Source: DUZB01 sp963747555 (GTDB taxonomy: Bacteria; Desulfobacterota; DSM-4660; Desulfatiglandales; Desulfatiglandaceae). From it: DNA of 64,000 nucleotides. The stretch is taken from positions 186,001 through 250,000 of the forward strand of contig CAVVFZ010000034.1 in assembly GCA_963747555.1 (NCBI GenBank), in the 5' to 3' direction. Under the pieces are notes generated by a model that was not told the DNA's origin, searched no databases, and was given only the letters and a program-made list of their open reading frames with translations. The position numbers and the translations under genes are program-made. Shown in pieces: positions 7,693 through 18,400 of the stretch (within the stretch, counting starts at the first letter, position 1; every line of letters begins with the position of its first letter).

Positions 7693-10600
7693 CTACCCAA
7701 CTCCGGAAACCTTATCCGCATTCATAACCCGACGTGCATCTCGCAGGAAGGTCGCAGCCCCCTGTTTCGATGACCTGTCGTAGGAAAACAACCGGAATCT
7801 CATGCGGGCCGCAAGGGTTTCGGAGACCACCGGAAGGGGATGCGTGGAAAAAAGCGCACGTATCCGTTCCAGGTTTTCTGCCCCCTGCTCCTCAGTGGTC
7901 CGTGGAAGCACAAGGCAGAAGCACTCCCTATCCGCACAGCAAAGAAAGTCTTCCTCCCGAATATGGTTTCTCAAGAGATCCCCAATCTCCGAAATCAACA
8001 GGTTCCCTATCTTATACCCATTTTCCCCGACAATTTCCATTAAATTGTCCATGCATACGAAAATCATGGAAAGAGGGAGGTCAAATCTTTTCGAACGGGA
8101 AATCTCACTCTCCAGCATTTCCAGGGAAAAATCAAACGTGTGAAGTCCGGCAGGCCCGTCGATTGCCGTCTCCTCCAGAAAGCAGGTTGTGAGATTTTCA
8201 AGTCGATCACACAAAACCGTCATGAGATTGAAAAAGAAACGCTGGGCAGCCGGCGGGTACAACCACTGCAGCCTTTTAATCATTTTCTCATTGATCATGA
8301 GCAGTTCAGCCGGGTCTGCGGCAACAACCGTGGCAGATCTTTTGCAGGATCTAATCATTCCCATTTCCCCTACCACATCGCCGGCCTGTAAGACGGAAAT
8401 AACTCTTTTCCTGCCCGTTCCTGCCTTAAAGGAGCCTTCATCCGCTATATCAACCACTTCCAGTTTTCCAGAAATAATAGCATACATGGAATGGCTGACT
8501 TCGCCTTTCTTCATGATGACTTTCCCTCTCTCGTAGGTTTGCAGGGCGCCGGCCAACAGGATGTAATAAACCTGGGACTTCGACATCCCCTTGAAAAGCG
8601 GGATGCCTTTTTGGGGATCCTTGCCAAGCCGCAATTTGAGCATATCCCACAAGGTGACCAGTTCTACATGAAGCATCAGCGAGGGCAGAAGGATAAGATC
8701 AGCGATGAGCGCTGAAAACATGGTGACAACGATGACCAGGCCAAAAGTGGCAGTGGGTTTGAAATGGGAAAAAAGCAGTGCGGAAAAACCGAGGCTGATG
8801 GTCAGAGTGGTCAGAATAATCGGTTTGCCCATGTGGCGGATCGTTTCCCTGAGGGCCTTTTCTTTGTTGAGATCCCTTTTAAACTCGCGGTTGTAACGCA
8901 CGAGATAATGAATGGTATCATCCACCGCCAGTCCCACGGCGATACTGGCAACAAGGCTGGTCACCATGGACAAAGGAATGCCGATCCAACCCATCAGACC
9001 AAAACTCACAATAATAGGGAAGCAGTTGGGAAGCATCCCGATAAACCCCACCTTGTAAGACATGAACAACAGAAACATGATCGCAAAAACAAGGAGCAGC
9101 GTAAGCAACAGGCTCTTTATCTGCCCTTCCGTGATCAGCTGACTGCTCTCCGAGATGACCATGCCCATCCCCGTTACCGTGAAGGAAAAATTACCGGGAA
9201 AGCTTTGTTTCAGATATTTTTCAACTTGCCTCCGAATATCCAGGAAGTCTCTCGAACTGGAGATATGCGTTCGCAACATGATATTGACCTTTGAAAAGGC
9301 CGGATTCATAAAGCGCTTCAACATATCCTCCCCTAACATGGCCTTAAAGTTGTTGATGAGCATGCGAATTTCGAAAGACTCTTCCGGCAGGGCGTAAAAA
9401 CCGGCCTGGTATTGGTTGACTGCGAAATTGACCAGTTTAAGATAGTCGACAAATGAGATGGTTTTATCTACCCCTTTTAACGAATCCAAATAGACTTGCA
9501 GGTCGGCAATCCTCTTGAGATGGGCAGGATTTTCAAAGAAATCTTCCACTCCGCTCTCAATGGCCACGTTGATGGGAAAACTCCCGGACATATTCCTGTA
9601 AATATCTCGGAAGTGACTGGCAACCGGGGTGTCTTCCCGAAAGAAGCCCATCGGGTTGGTTTCCACCTGAATCCGTGATATCCCGACAATTCCTATAGCG
9701 GTGACAAGAATGAAAAGGAAAAGAGCAATTTTTTGATGATGAAGGTCGATCTCAATAATGGCGGACAAAATCCGATCGAAAATACCTCCCTCTCTGTCCA
9801 GCATGCCCATGCTTCGTGTTTTTGGAAACGGCATCAGAGAGATGATTGCGGGCAGAAAAGTGAGCAGGATAAGGAGCATGAACAGGATGCCGACGCAGGA
9901 AAAAAAGGCAAATTCCCTGATGGCGGTAATTTTGTTGATGAGCAAAGAACCCAGACCAATCGTGGTAGTCATCACTGCCAGGGAGGTGGGAAAACCGAGT
10001 TTGAGAAAGCATTGTAAAGAGGCCTCCGCAGGACTTCCGGCGGTCTTTACTGCCGAAAGATATTCAGGAAAAATATACATGCAGTAGGCGGTTCCCACGG
10101 CAATGAGAAAAACGGGAACAATCATGGTCAGCAATGACAACGGAGTCCCCAGGATTGCCATGAGACCGAAGGTCCAGATCAGCGCGATGGCAACGGAACC
10201 GGCCGGAATGAGAACGCCCCGCAGATTCCGAAAGAACAAAAAAAGCACGAGGGCCACGAGAAGAAAAGTCACGGGCGGCAGGCGTAGAAAGTCCTGTTCG
10301 GTAAAATCGGCCAAGGCCTTGGAAACAATAGGCATCCCTATCTGGTACAGGGAGATAAAATTTTTCTGCCGATCCAGGATCTCCTTTACGGAGTGAATGA
10401 TGCCGTCCTTATCCCGAATATCCTCAAGAATCAAAGAAATAGCTGTGGTTCCACCATCCGGGGAGAGGATGTTTTTTGTAAGAAGATCGACCGGTTTAAT
10501 TTTGTTTCGGAATTCATCCAGCGTCCAGTTACCTGTAACATCGATCGATTTCCGAATTCCGGGAAGACTGATAACACGCCTCACTCCTTTGATTTCAGAT

Positions 10601-10899
10601 AAGGTCTGCGCTAACTTTTCAATCTCGCCGAATGTTTCTTCAACAAAAATATCGTCGGCTTTTGCTACAACGAGGATAATTTCTTCACAGCCGAATTCCT
10701 TTTTGAAGGCGTCGTACTCTTTGCTTTCCGGAAGATCTTCAATAGTCAGGTCATAGATGGAGGTTTGGAAACGGAGATCGGGAATGGCCAAGGCGAAAAA
10801 AAGGGTGATGAAAAAAATAGAGAGGATAACCTGCCACGGGTGAGACACCACATAGTGCAGAAAGGCTGCGGGACGGGATAATGTACTCGGGTCCGCCAT
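7693..10899 (-). CDS. RND/MMPL exporter fused to cNMP-binding and degenerate GGDEF domains
   Basis: About 1068 residues. Residues 1-780 form an RND transporter of the MMPL/HpnN type: one membrane helix near the start, a large periplasmic loop, a helix bundle, a second loop and a second bundle (IAVGLAVDDTIHYLVRY is typical of this group). Residues about 800-920 form a cyclic-nucleotide binding domain (ISGKLEVVD, GDVVGEMGMI..SKRSATV-like phosphate loop). The last 140 residues align with a diguanylate cyclase domain, but the GGDEF signature is replaced by ADREC, so it is probably not a cyclase. The frame stays open 25 codons upstream; ATG 10899 is the first that gives a normal RND start. It splits hynAB from their maturation genes. 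The cargo is unknown; lipids or hopanoids are carried by related proteins. Confidence 0.85.
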   Translation of the reverse strand: MADPSTLSRPAAFLHYVVSHPWQVILSIFFITLFFALAIPDLRFQTSIYDLTIEDLPESKEYDAFKKEFGCEEIILVVAKADDIFVEETFGEIEKLAQTLSEIKGVRRVISLPGIRKSIDVTGNWTLDEFRNKIKPVDLLTKNILSPDGGTTAISLILEDIRDKDGIIHSVKEILDRQKNFISLYQIGMPIVSKALADFTEQDFLRLPPVTFLLVALVLFLFFRNLRGVLIPAGSVAIALIWTFGLMAILGTPLSLLTMIVPVFLIAVGTAYCMYIFPEYLSAVKTAGSPAEASLQCFLKLGFPTSLAVMTTTIGLGSLLINKITAIREFAFFSCVGILFMLLILLTFLPAIISLMPFPKTRSMGMLDREGGIFDRILSAIIEIDLHHQKIALFLFILVTAIGIVGISRIQVETNPMGFFREDTPVASHFRDIYRNMSGSFPINVAIESGVEDFFENPAHLKRIADLQVYLDSLKGVDKTISFVDYLKLVNFAVNQYQAGFYALPEESFEIRMLINNFKAMLGEDMLKRFMNPAFSKVNIMLRTHISSSRDFLDIRRQVEKYLKQSFPGNFSFTVTGMGMVISESSQLITEGQIKSLLLTLLLVFAIMFLLFMSYKVGFIGMLPNCFPIIVSFGLMGWIGIPLSMVTSLVASIAVGLAVDDTIHYLVRYNREFKRDLNKEKALRETIRHMGKPIILTTLTISLGFSALLFSHFKPTATFGLVIVVTMFSALIADLILLPSLMLHVELVTLWDMLKLRLGKDPQKGIPLFKGMSKSQVYYILLAGALQTYERGKVIMKKGEVSHSMYAIISGKLEVVDIADEGSFKAGTGRKRVISVLQAGDVVGEMGMIRSCKRSATVVAADPAELLMINEKMIKRLQWLYPPAAQRFFFNLMTVLCDRLENLTTCFLEETAIDGPAGLHTFDFSLEMLESEISRSKRFDLPLSMIFVCMDNLMEIVGENGYKIGNLLISEIGDLLRNHIREEDFLCCADRECFCLVLPRTTEEQGAENLERIRALFSTHPLPVVSETLAARMRFRLFSYDRSSKQGAATFLRDARRVMNADKVSGVG

Positions 10900-10953
10900 G
10901 GCAATATCCCCGCCGAAAGGACACAATCTGAATGGACCGCTTTGATGATAACG

Positions 10954-10999
10954 AAAAAGCCCTTCACCACGCACCGTTCCGTGGAGATGAAGGGCTATT
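10954..10999 (-). terminator. Terminator of the hydrogenase transcript
   Basis: GCCCTTCA (10959-10966) pairs with TGAAGGGC (10988-10995), extended by an inner CCAC/GTGG pairing. On the minus strand the stem is followed by a T run (the AAAAA at 10954-10958). It lies just after the large-subunit stop codon, separating hynAB from the RND gene. Confidence 0.8.
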
Positions 11000-11015
11000 T
11001 ATTCACAGTGCCCTT

Positions 11016-12662
11016 TTAGATCACCTTGATCTTGTACACCTCGTTCGAGTGTGGATCGATCACATGAACCGCACAGGCGATACAGGGATCAAAGGAATGA
11101 ACGGTCCTCAGGATTTCAAGCGGTCTCTTTGGATCGTCTACAGGCGTTCCGATGAGTGCCTCTTCCACGGGTCCCAGTTTTCCTTTTTCACAACGTGGCC
11201 CCAGGTTCCATGTGGAAGGAACCACATATTGATAGTTTTTGATCTTCTTGTTTTCGATTTCGATCCAGTGCCCCAGAGAGCCCCTGGCCACATCGTTCAG
11301 CCCGCAGCCCTTTGCACTGTCGGGCATGGTCCAGGACGTATACGTCTTGCTGTTGCCTTTCTTCAAATTGCCCACAAGCTCCATGATCCACCCCTCCATG
11401 GCATTGCCGATGACCAGCGTTTCCAGGCCTCGAGCTGCCGTTCGCCCGAGAGTGGAGAAAAGCGCCGAAGTGGGGATGCCCAGTTTTTGCAGGGTGCTGT
11501 TAACCACATCCTGAAATTCCTTTTTGCCGGAGGCATAGGCTACGAGAACCCTGGCAAGGGGCCCGACTTCGCACGGTTCTCCTTCATAACGAGGAGCTTT
11601 GAGCCAGGAATATTTGGCGCCGGTGTTGTACTGCGGATCCTGTTTAAAAGGAATGGTCTGTCCCTCGTAGGGATGTCTGTAAGGAGCCCCTTCATACCAG
11701 GCACGGTCGATATGTTCCGTTACCTTTGTTGGATCTGCCATTTTCACACCGGCCAGATCTCGCTTCATAATGACGCCGCGAGGCAGAAACAGGCTTTCGG
11801 GTTCTTTGGCGGACTGGGGCAGGTCCCCCCAGGCCAGGAAGTTGGTTGTTCCGCCGATGCTGCCCCAATCTTTGTAAAAGGATGCAATAGCGATCAGATC
11901 CGGGATGTACACGTTCTTGATAAAGTCCTGGGTCTGTTTCCAGATGTAGAGGAATTCCGCAATGCGGTCCGGGGTAAGGTCTTTGACGCTGGTTACGCCG
12001 CCCACAACCAGGGACTGCAGATGGGGGTTCTTGGCGCCGAATATGGCGTGCATTCTGACCGCCTTCGCCTGAAGTCTAAGGGCCTCAATATAATGGGCCA
12101 CTGCCATGAGATTGGCCTCGGGAGGCAGCTTATAGGCCGGACTTCCCCAGTACCCATTTGCAAAGGGACCTAACTGACCGCTGTCCACAAAGGTCTTGAC
12201 CCGTTCCTGTACCTGCTTGAAATACTGTGTTCCGCCGTATGGGTCATTGCTGACATTGTCGGCTAAAATGGCGGTCTTTTTGGGATCCGCGCTCAAGGCG
12301 CTGACCACATCCACAAAATCCAGGGCGTGCAGGTGATAGAAATGGACAATATGGTCCTGCTGGAACTGTGCTCCGTGCAAGAGATTTCTGATAATGCGGG
12401 CGTTGTCGGGAATGGTCACGCCAACCGCATCTTCCACTGCCCTTACCGAGGACAGATAATGAACGTACGTACAGACCCCGCAGGAGCGTTGCACAAACAG
12501 AGGGGCATCCCTGGGATCTCTCCCCTGCAAAATGATTTCAATACCCCGGAACATCTGTCCGGAACTCCACGCGTCCTTGACCTTGCCTCCTTCAATTTCC
12601 ACTTCAATTCTAAGATGGCCTTCTATCCTTGTAATTGGATCGACTATGATTCTTTTGCCCAT
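11016..12662 (-). CDS. hynA: Periplasmic [NiFe] hydrogenase large subunit
   Basis: A 548-residue catalytic subunit that oxidises or evolves H2. The two pairs of nickel-binding cysteines are present: RSCGVC (Cys61 and Cys64) and DPCIACAVH near the C terminus. Fifteen residues remain after the final histidine; they form the tail removed by the maturation protease. All four ligands are cysteine, so this is not a [NiFeSe] enzyme. It has no signal of its own and is exported with the small subunit. It lies 62 bp downstream of the small subunit. No membrane cytochrome b gene follows, which fits a soluble enzyme using cytochrome c3. Confidence 0.96.
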   Translation of the reverse strand: MGKRIIVDPITRIEGHLRIEVEIEGGKVKDAWSSGQMFRGIEIILQGRDPRDAPLFVQRSCGVCTYVHYLSSVRAVEDAVGVTIPDNARIIRNLLHGAQFQQDHIVHFYHLHALDFVDVVSALSADPKKTAILADNVSNDPYGGTQYFKQVQERVKTFVDSGQLGPFANGYWGSPAYKLPPEANLMAVAHYIEALRLQAKAVRMHAIFGAKNPHLQSLVVGGVTSVKDLTPDRIAEFLYIWKQTQDFIKNVYIPDLIAIASFYKDWGSIGGTTNFLAWGDLPQSAKEPESLFLPRGVIMKRDLAGVKMADPTKVTEHIDRAWYEGAPYRHPYEGQTIPFKQDPQYNTGAKYSWLKAPRYEGEPCEVGPLARVLVAYASGKKEFQDVVNSTLQKLGIPTSALFSTLGRTAARGLETLVIGNAMEGWIMELVGNLKKGNSKTYTSWTMPDSAKGCGLNDVARGSLGHWIEIENKKIKNYQYVVPSTWNLGPRCEKGKLGPVEEALIGTPVDDPKRPLEILRTVHSFDPCIACAVHVIDPHSNEVYKIKVI

Positions 12663-12724
12663 ACTATCTCCTCTCTTTTCGTAAGAGTATTTTTCTTCCG
12701 TTGCAATCCCTGCCGCCTCAAGAA

Positions 12725-13669
12725 CTATTTACTTTCCTCGAAAAACGGCGTCATCTTGTCCCAGAAATCCGGCTCGCTGCAACCGATGCAGGGATGTCCG
12801 GCTTCCACGGGCCAGCTCGTTCCATCATTGAACTTGGCCACGGCACAATTGTTGTAGGTATCCGGCCCTTTGCACCCCATTTTGTACAGACAGTAACCCA
12901 TGGCGGCTTCTTCAGAACCGAATTCCGTCACAAATTCATCCTGTTCATAGTGTGCTCTTCTGGAACATTGATCGTGGATTGTTTGTCCATAGGCAAAGAG
13001 AGGCCTCCCCAGATTGTCCAGATCAGGAAGTTTGCCCAGGAGCAGGTAGTTTACAATAGTCCCCACGAGGTTGATGGGATTAGGCGGGCAACCGGCAATA
13101 TTGACCGTTTTGATGCCCAAGGCCTCTCCAACCCCTTTATAGCCGCCGGGATTGGGTTTGGCAGCCTGAATGCCGCCGAAGCAGGCGCAGGCGCCGATGC
13201 AGACCACTGCTGCGGCTTTCGGGCAGATCTCTTTTCCCATTTCAAGGAATGTTCGGCCGCCGACTTTTCCGTACCCACCGTTATATGCGGTCGCTATGGC
13301 GCCCTCTACAACGCAGATAAACTTTCCATTATATTTTTTCACCGCCGAATGAAGCACATCCTCCGCCTGGTAACCGGAAGGCGCCATAATGGTTTCGTGG
13401 TACTCGATGTCAAGGATATTCATGACCAGTTCATCGATCCAGGGATACATCGATCGGAGCGTTGCCTCGGAGCAGCCGGTGCATTCGCCAAAATGCAGCC
13501 ATATCACAGGAGGTCTCTGCTTTGGCGCGGCAAAAACTTCAGCAACTTTCGGAATGAACGAGGAAGAAAGCCCCATGGTAGCGGTTAGAATACCGCAGAA
13601 CTTCATGAAATCTCTTCGTGAGACCCCTTTGCTTTCCAGCCTTTCATAAAACTCCTTGTTTCCTTTCAT
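12725..13669 (-). CDS. hynB: Periplasmic [NiFe] hydrogenase small subunit
   Basis: A 314-residue precursor with a twin-arginine signal (SRRDFMKFCG at residues about 17-26), so the heterodimer is sent to the periplasm through Tat. Cysteines for the three iron-sulfur clusters are visible: ECTGCSEA for the proximal one, GACACFGG and AGCPPNP, and the C-terminal CSRRAHYE...CLYKMGCKG and CIGCSEPDFW for the distal and medial ones. I chose ATG 13669 (MKGNKEFYERL) because AGGAGG precedes it; the frame stays open upstream but without a plausible site. There is no C-terminal membrane helix, so the enzyme is probably soluble in the periplasm. Confidence 0.95.
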   Translation of the reverse strand: MKGNKEFYERLESKGVSRRDFMKFCGILTATMGLSSSFIPKVAEVFAAPKQRPPVIWLHFGECTGCSEATLRSMYPWIDELVMNILDIEYHETIMAPSGYQAEDVLHSAVKKYNGKFICVVEGAIATAYNGGYGKVGGRTFLEMGKEICPKAAAVVCIGACACFGGIQAAKPNPGGYKGVGEALGIKTVNIAGCPPNPINLVGTIVNYLLLGKLPDLDNLGRPLFAYGQTIHDQCSRRAHYEQDEFVTEFGSEEAAMGYCLYKMGCKGPDTYNNCAVAKFNDGTSWPVEAGHPCIGCSEPDFWDKMTPFFEESK

Positions 13670-13739
13670 TCGGCACCTCCTGATGCAGGTTTGTTGGACC
13701 ACAATTAATATTGGAAGACATGTCGACAAACAGACGAAG

Positions 13740-13767
13740 TATCTAAAAAAGGATTCCGGTTTGTCAA
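13740..13767 (-). promoter_or_regulatory. Candidate sigma-70 promoter of the hydrogenase genes
   Basis: On the minus strand TTGACA (13767-13762) and TAGATA (13745-13740) are separated by 16 bases. The site is about 70 bp upstream of the small-subunit start, in the gap between hynB and fdhE. Confidence 0.6.
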
Positions 13768-13908
13768 GGGTTTTTGTGCCGGGAAAGCGATCTTTTTTGC
13801 TTACATTTCTTAGAGATGCCTCAACAATCTATACCATTTTGCTATGGAAGAAATTTCGCAAGGCCAGATGAAAGGCGTTTGTACGAGGAGTGCGACTGCC
13901 AAACGGAA

Positions 13909-14730
13909 TCAGCGAAAACCGTTTTCTAAGGCCAGCAGATCAAGGTGTGTGGTGGTCAGGTAATCCAGTTCCAGCGGAGTTGTTTGTTCAAAAGTCCTCT
14001 CGTCTACCGTTTTAATATATCGGCCACACGCTTTACAGAACACTACTCGAAACCCTTCCTCCCCATCCACCGTAAAATATCCAAGGGTCTCCTGCGCACT
14101 GTTATTGCAGAAAGGACACCGGAGCCTTGGGAAGCGCCATTCTTCTCCGCAAAACTCACAGTGCAGCAAACGCATGCCGTTCTTTAAAAGGCGAGCCATA
14201 CAGGGTTCGGAACCGCAAAGGGGGCAGAAACCCCTTTTCCAGCCCGTTTTGTTAAACCCGAGAGGTACAAGATTTCTAAGGCGGTCCAGAAAAGGTTTCA
14301 AGGCCATTTTCCCGAGGAATTCGAGCCCTGCCGGTTCCAAGTCGGTCTCGGTGGCTATCTTTCGGAGAACTGCTTCATTCTTTTCCAATACCGCTCTCAA
14401 AAGATTTTGAGCCCATTGGGGATCTTTTTGAATGGCATCAAGGGCCTTTGCAAACGTTTCCTGTCCTCCGCCATTCCCCTTGACCATCATCCGCAATATT
14501 TCTTTCAAGAGATTTATGGAGGCAGTAAGATCCAGCGGCAATGCATTTCTTGAAAAAAGAGAGACACCCTCTTGCATTTCCCCTTGAATTAAGTCCTCTT
14601 TCGCTGAGGTCAGTTCCATGCCGGCCGCATCCATCAACAGTGCAATGGCGCGAAAAGAGAAAAGAACGTCCCTGTAGACCGGCCGTTCCAGAATCAAACG
14701 ATCGATATGCACCAACAGGCTTTTGTCCAT
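13909..14730 (-). CDS. fdhE: FdhE-type formate dehydrogenase accessory protein
   Basis: A 273-residue cytoplasmic protein needed for making active formate dehydrogenase; FdhE binds the catalytic subunit before export. The C-terminal half has the rubredoxin-like cysteine pairs of the family: CPLCGSEPC, CEFCGEEW, CPFCNN and CKACGRYIKTVD. The N-terminal half is helical and variable, as usual. It is the last gene of fdhA-fdhB-fdhE, 11 bp after fdhB, which makes the substrate clear. Confidence 0.93.
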   Translation of the reverse strand: MDKSLLVHIDRLILERPVYRDVLFSFRAIALLMDAAGMELTSAKEDLIQGEMQEGVSLFSRNALPLDLTASINLLKEILRMMVKGNGGGQETFAKALDAIQKDPQWAQNLLRAVLEKNEAVLRKIATETDLEPAGLEFLGKMALKPFLDRLRNLVPLGFNKTGWKRGFCPLCGSEPCMARLLKNGMRLLHCEFCGEEWRFPRLRCPFCNNSAQETLGYFTVDGEEGFRVVFCKACGRYIKTVDERTFEQTTPLELDYLTTTHLDLLALENGFR

Positions 14731-14741
14731 AAGGAAGTACC

Positions 14742-15431
14742 TCAGGCCCGAACTGCACTCCCCCGGGGGGATTTCAAATCCGCGTACAGGTAATATTTTT
14801 TGGGAACATCCGCCATGAGGTAGAAAACCCGGAGATACTCGATTCCCGTAAGGGTGGCTTTGGGGAATCTAACCTTTGCCTTTTCCAGGCGATCCCGGGC
14901 CAAGGCCACCATCCGGCCTCTATCACCGAAATTCATGGCGCCTGTGGGGCATGTCTTCACGCATGCGGGCAACAGCCCGTTGTGAACCCTGTCAACACAC
15001 ATGGTGCACTTGGATATTTGCCCGGTGTCCGCCTGTACCCTGGGGATATCATAAGGGCAGGCCTCTCTCACGTCCATGGCATCCATGTTTTTCAGTTTGT
15101 CCGTATACAGGACTGCTCCGGTCTCTTTGTCAACGAGAATACCTCCGGGTACTGTATCCTCGGCAGCTTCCAGGCACGTGGGGGCAAGACAGTGTCGACA
15201 CTGGTCGGGGAAAAAATACCACACCGGTTTGTTGTCCGGTCCTTTATATTCCTGGAATCGAACCAGTTTAAACGTGTCGAAAGAAAGATCTTCCGGGTTT
15301 TGCATACTCCCCCGGTTGGCAGTCTTTGTGGCCGGCGCCTGGTTCCACTGCTTGCAGGCGATCTGGCAGCCCCGGCACGCCGTACAGATCGTCGTGTCGA
15401 TAAAAAACGCTTTTCCGCTCATCTCACCCAC
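14742..15431 (-). CDS. fdhB: Formate dehydrogenase iron-sulfur (beta) subunit
   Basis: A 229-residue electron-transfer subunit with four [4Fe-4S] cysteine groups: CTACRGCQIACKQW near residues 16-29, CRHCLAPTCLEAAE, CPYDIPR with its partner cysteine upstream, and CTMCVDRV...CVKTCPTGAM. It has no membrane helix or signal, so it is expected to travel to the periplasm with FdhA and pass electrons to cytochrome c3. This matches the two-subunit FdhAB of sulfate reducers rather than the membrane-anchored FdnGHI. It starts 4 bp after the fdhA stop and precedes fdhE. Confidence 0.94.
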   Translation of the reverse strand: MGEMSGKAFFIDTTICTACRGCQIACKQWNQAPATKTANRGSMQNPEDLSFDTFKLVRFQEYKGPDNKPVWYFFPDQCRHCLAPTCLEAAEDTVPGGILVDKETGAVLYTDKLKNMDAMDVREACPYDIPRVQADTGQISKCTMCVDRVHNGLLPACVKTCPTGAMNFGDRGRMVALARDRLEKAKVRFPKATLTGIEYLRVFYLMADVPKKYYLYADLKSPRGSAVRA

Positions 15432-15435
15432 TCCT

Positions 15436-18400
15436 TTATAATTTTTTCACGTTGACCATAAAAGCCTTCGTCTCAGGAATCCGGGTGTTGGGATCTCCGG
15501 CCGTGGACGTTAAGAGGTTGGCTGAGTCGCCGCCGTCTTCGGGATGGACCCATCCATAGTGCCACGGAAGACCCACCTGGTGTACGATATTGCCCTGAAT
15601 ATTGAAAGGCCTCAAACGAACGGTTACCACAGCCACTGCCTCCAGCGCACCGCGCGCCGATTCCACCTTCACTTTTTCGCCGTTTCGTACCCCTAACATA
15701 CCCGCCAGTTCCCTGCTCATTTCCACAAAGAGTTGCGGCTCTGCCTCAAGCAGCCAGGGTTGCCACCTGCTCATTACTCCGGTCTGCCAGTGCTCTGACA
15801 CGCGAAAAGTGGTTCCCACAAAAGGATATGCGGGATCGCAGGATCTATAGATATCCATGGGAGTATGGTAGGTTATGGCCGCCGGATTGGTCAACTGGCT
15901 GGAAAAGGGATTTTTTTTCACCGGACATTCGACGGCTTCATAATGCTCCGGAAAAGGTCCGTCTGCCCTGCCGGGACCGAAAATGCGGCCATGGCCTTCG
16001 ACGTTCATGATAAAGGGGTACCGGCTCTCCGGATCGAGAGAACCGTCCGGTTTGAGCATGGGAGGCCAGCCCCCGTCCGGAACATCTCCAATCCATTTCC
16101 CTTTCCTCCCATTCTCACCGGCGGTCCACACGATCACCGGATGTTTTTCGTCCCAGGGCCTTCCGTGAAGGTCGACGGATGCCCGGTTGTAGATAATCCG
16201 CCGATTGAGGGGCCAGCACCAGGCCCATTCGGGATTCAGACCGATGCCACTCCTCTCCCTGATCCGTCGCGCGGACATATTGCCGTCGCCGGTATAGGAG
16301 TTGCAGTACAACCAGTTCCCGCTGCTGGTGGAGCCATCGTCCTGAAGAAGAGCAAAACCGGGAACAAGGTCTCCTTTTTTGTACTGCTTTCCACCGATCG
16401 ACCTGTCCTTGAGGAAGTACCCGTTTATCTCCCTGGCCATCTTCCAGGCATCAAATTCTCCCTGGGTACCGTAGTCCCATTTCAAGTTGAGGATCGGTTC
16501 CGGAAAGACCGCCTCTTTGTCTTGTCTGTAAAGGTCCTTGATCCGATCGCCTAATTCCATCAGGATACAGCCATCGGCCCTGGCCTGTCCTGGCGGATTC
16601 GCCGCCTTGTATCGCCATTGCATCCATCGGCCGCTGTTGGTAATCGACCCTTCCTTTTCCACGGAAACCGCGCAGGGGAGAAAAAATACCTCTGTTTTGA
16701 TCTTTTTCGGATTCATCCCGGGCCCTTTCCAGAAAGAGCCGGTTTCGTTTTCAAAGATATTCACATTGACCATCCAATCCAGCTTTGCCAGACCGGCCCG
16801 GTTCTTGTTCGCATCCGCTCCGGAGGCCGCAGGGTTCTGACCCCAGGCAAAAAATCCCGTAAACTCCCCCCGAACCATGGCATCGAACAGGTCGAGCCAG
16901 GAGTAAGTCTTTCCGTCATCAATCTTTGGCAGCCAATGGTAGCCGAAATCATTGGTATGGGTTGCTTTGTCGCCAAAATAGGATTTCAACAGGCTCACGG
17001 AGTATTTGGGGTAGTTGCCCCACCAGTTGGCACTCACCGGATCGTTGGTCGTCGGAGTGTTCGCCCTGTTGTAGGCAGCCAGTGTGGAGTGAGATGCAAC
17101 AGGGGTCTTCAGATACCCGGGCCATATGTCGAAAAGAATGGCATGATCGGTAGACCCCTGCACATTGGACTCGCCTCTCAGTGCGTTCACGCCTCCTCCG
17201 GCTATGCCCATATTTCCCAAAAGAAGCTGAATAATACACATAGCGCGAATGTTCTGAACCCCGACCGTATGCTGGGTCCATCCCATGGCATACATAATGG
17301 TGCCGGCTTTCCCCCTTGTTCCGGTATGGGCAAACATTTCGTAGACCTTCAGGAGGTCCTCTTCCGGTGTTCCGGTGATGGAAGATACCGTTTTCAGGTC
17401 GTAGCGGCTGAAATGCTCTTTCAGCAGCTGCAATACGCAACGGGGGGCGTTCAGGCTTTGGTCCTTTTTGGGGTTCCCCTTCTCGTCTTTTTCAAAGGCC
17501 CACAGGGTTTTGTCGTATTTTCCGGAGGCCTTATCAAAACCGGAAAAGAGTCCGTCGCTGAACCCGTAGGAATCGGCTACGATGAAGGAAGCATTGGTAT
17601 AGGACGCCACGTATTCTTCAAAATACTTTTTGTTTTCAATAATGTACTTGATCATGCCGCCCAAAAAGGCGATATCGGTTCCCGACCGCAGGGCTGTGTA
17701 GAAATCGGCCTTGGCCGACGTGCGGGTAAACCGCGGGTCCACGCTGATCAGTTTCCCCCCTTGTTTCATGGCTTCCGTGATCCATTTAAAAGACACGGGA
17801 TGGTTTTCCGCCGGGTTGGCCCCCATAACCAGGATGCAATCGCTGTTTCGAATGTCAATCCAGTGGTTGGTCATCGCGCCGCGTCCAAACGACTCTGCCA
17901 GAGCCGCAACCGTCGCGCTGTGTCAGATACGGGCCTGATGTTCGATGTAGACCAGCCCCAGAGACCGCATGAGGGCCTGGATCATCCAGCACTCTTCATT
18001 GTCCAGGGCTGCACTGCCGACGCTCGCAATGCCCATGGTCCGATTCACGACCTGCCCTTTTTCATTTTTTGGGACAAAACTCGCATCACGGCTCTGTTTC
18101 ACCCTTTTGGCGATGGCGGAGAGCGCCCAGTCCCAGGAAACCGTCGTCCAATCCGTGCTTTGTGGAGCGCGATACAGGGGCGCGGTCACGCGACTTTGGT
18201 TATTCACCAACTGGCTCAGCCCCGCCCCCTTGGAACAGAGCGCGCCTTCATTGATCGGATGGTCGGGGTCTCCTTCAATGTTGATGATCTTTCCCGCTCC
18301 CGTCTCTCCCGTGCTGCAGATGATTCCGCACCCTACGGCGCAATAGCAGCAGATGCTCGTAGTTTCCCTTGAAAATTGGATCCTGAGCGTCTGCGCGTGG

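Noticed and set aside
16618..18372. A 584-codon plus-strand frame across fdhA
   Set aside because: It mirrors the formate dehydrogenase gene and shows no family features.
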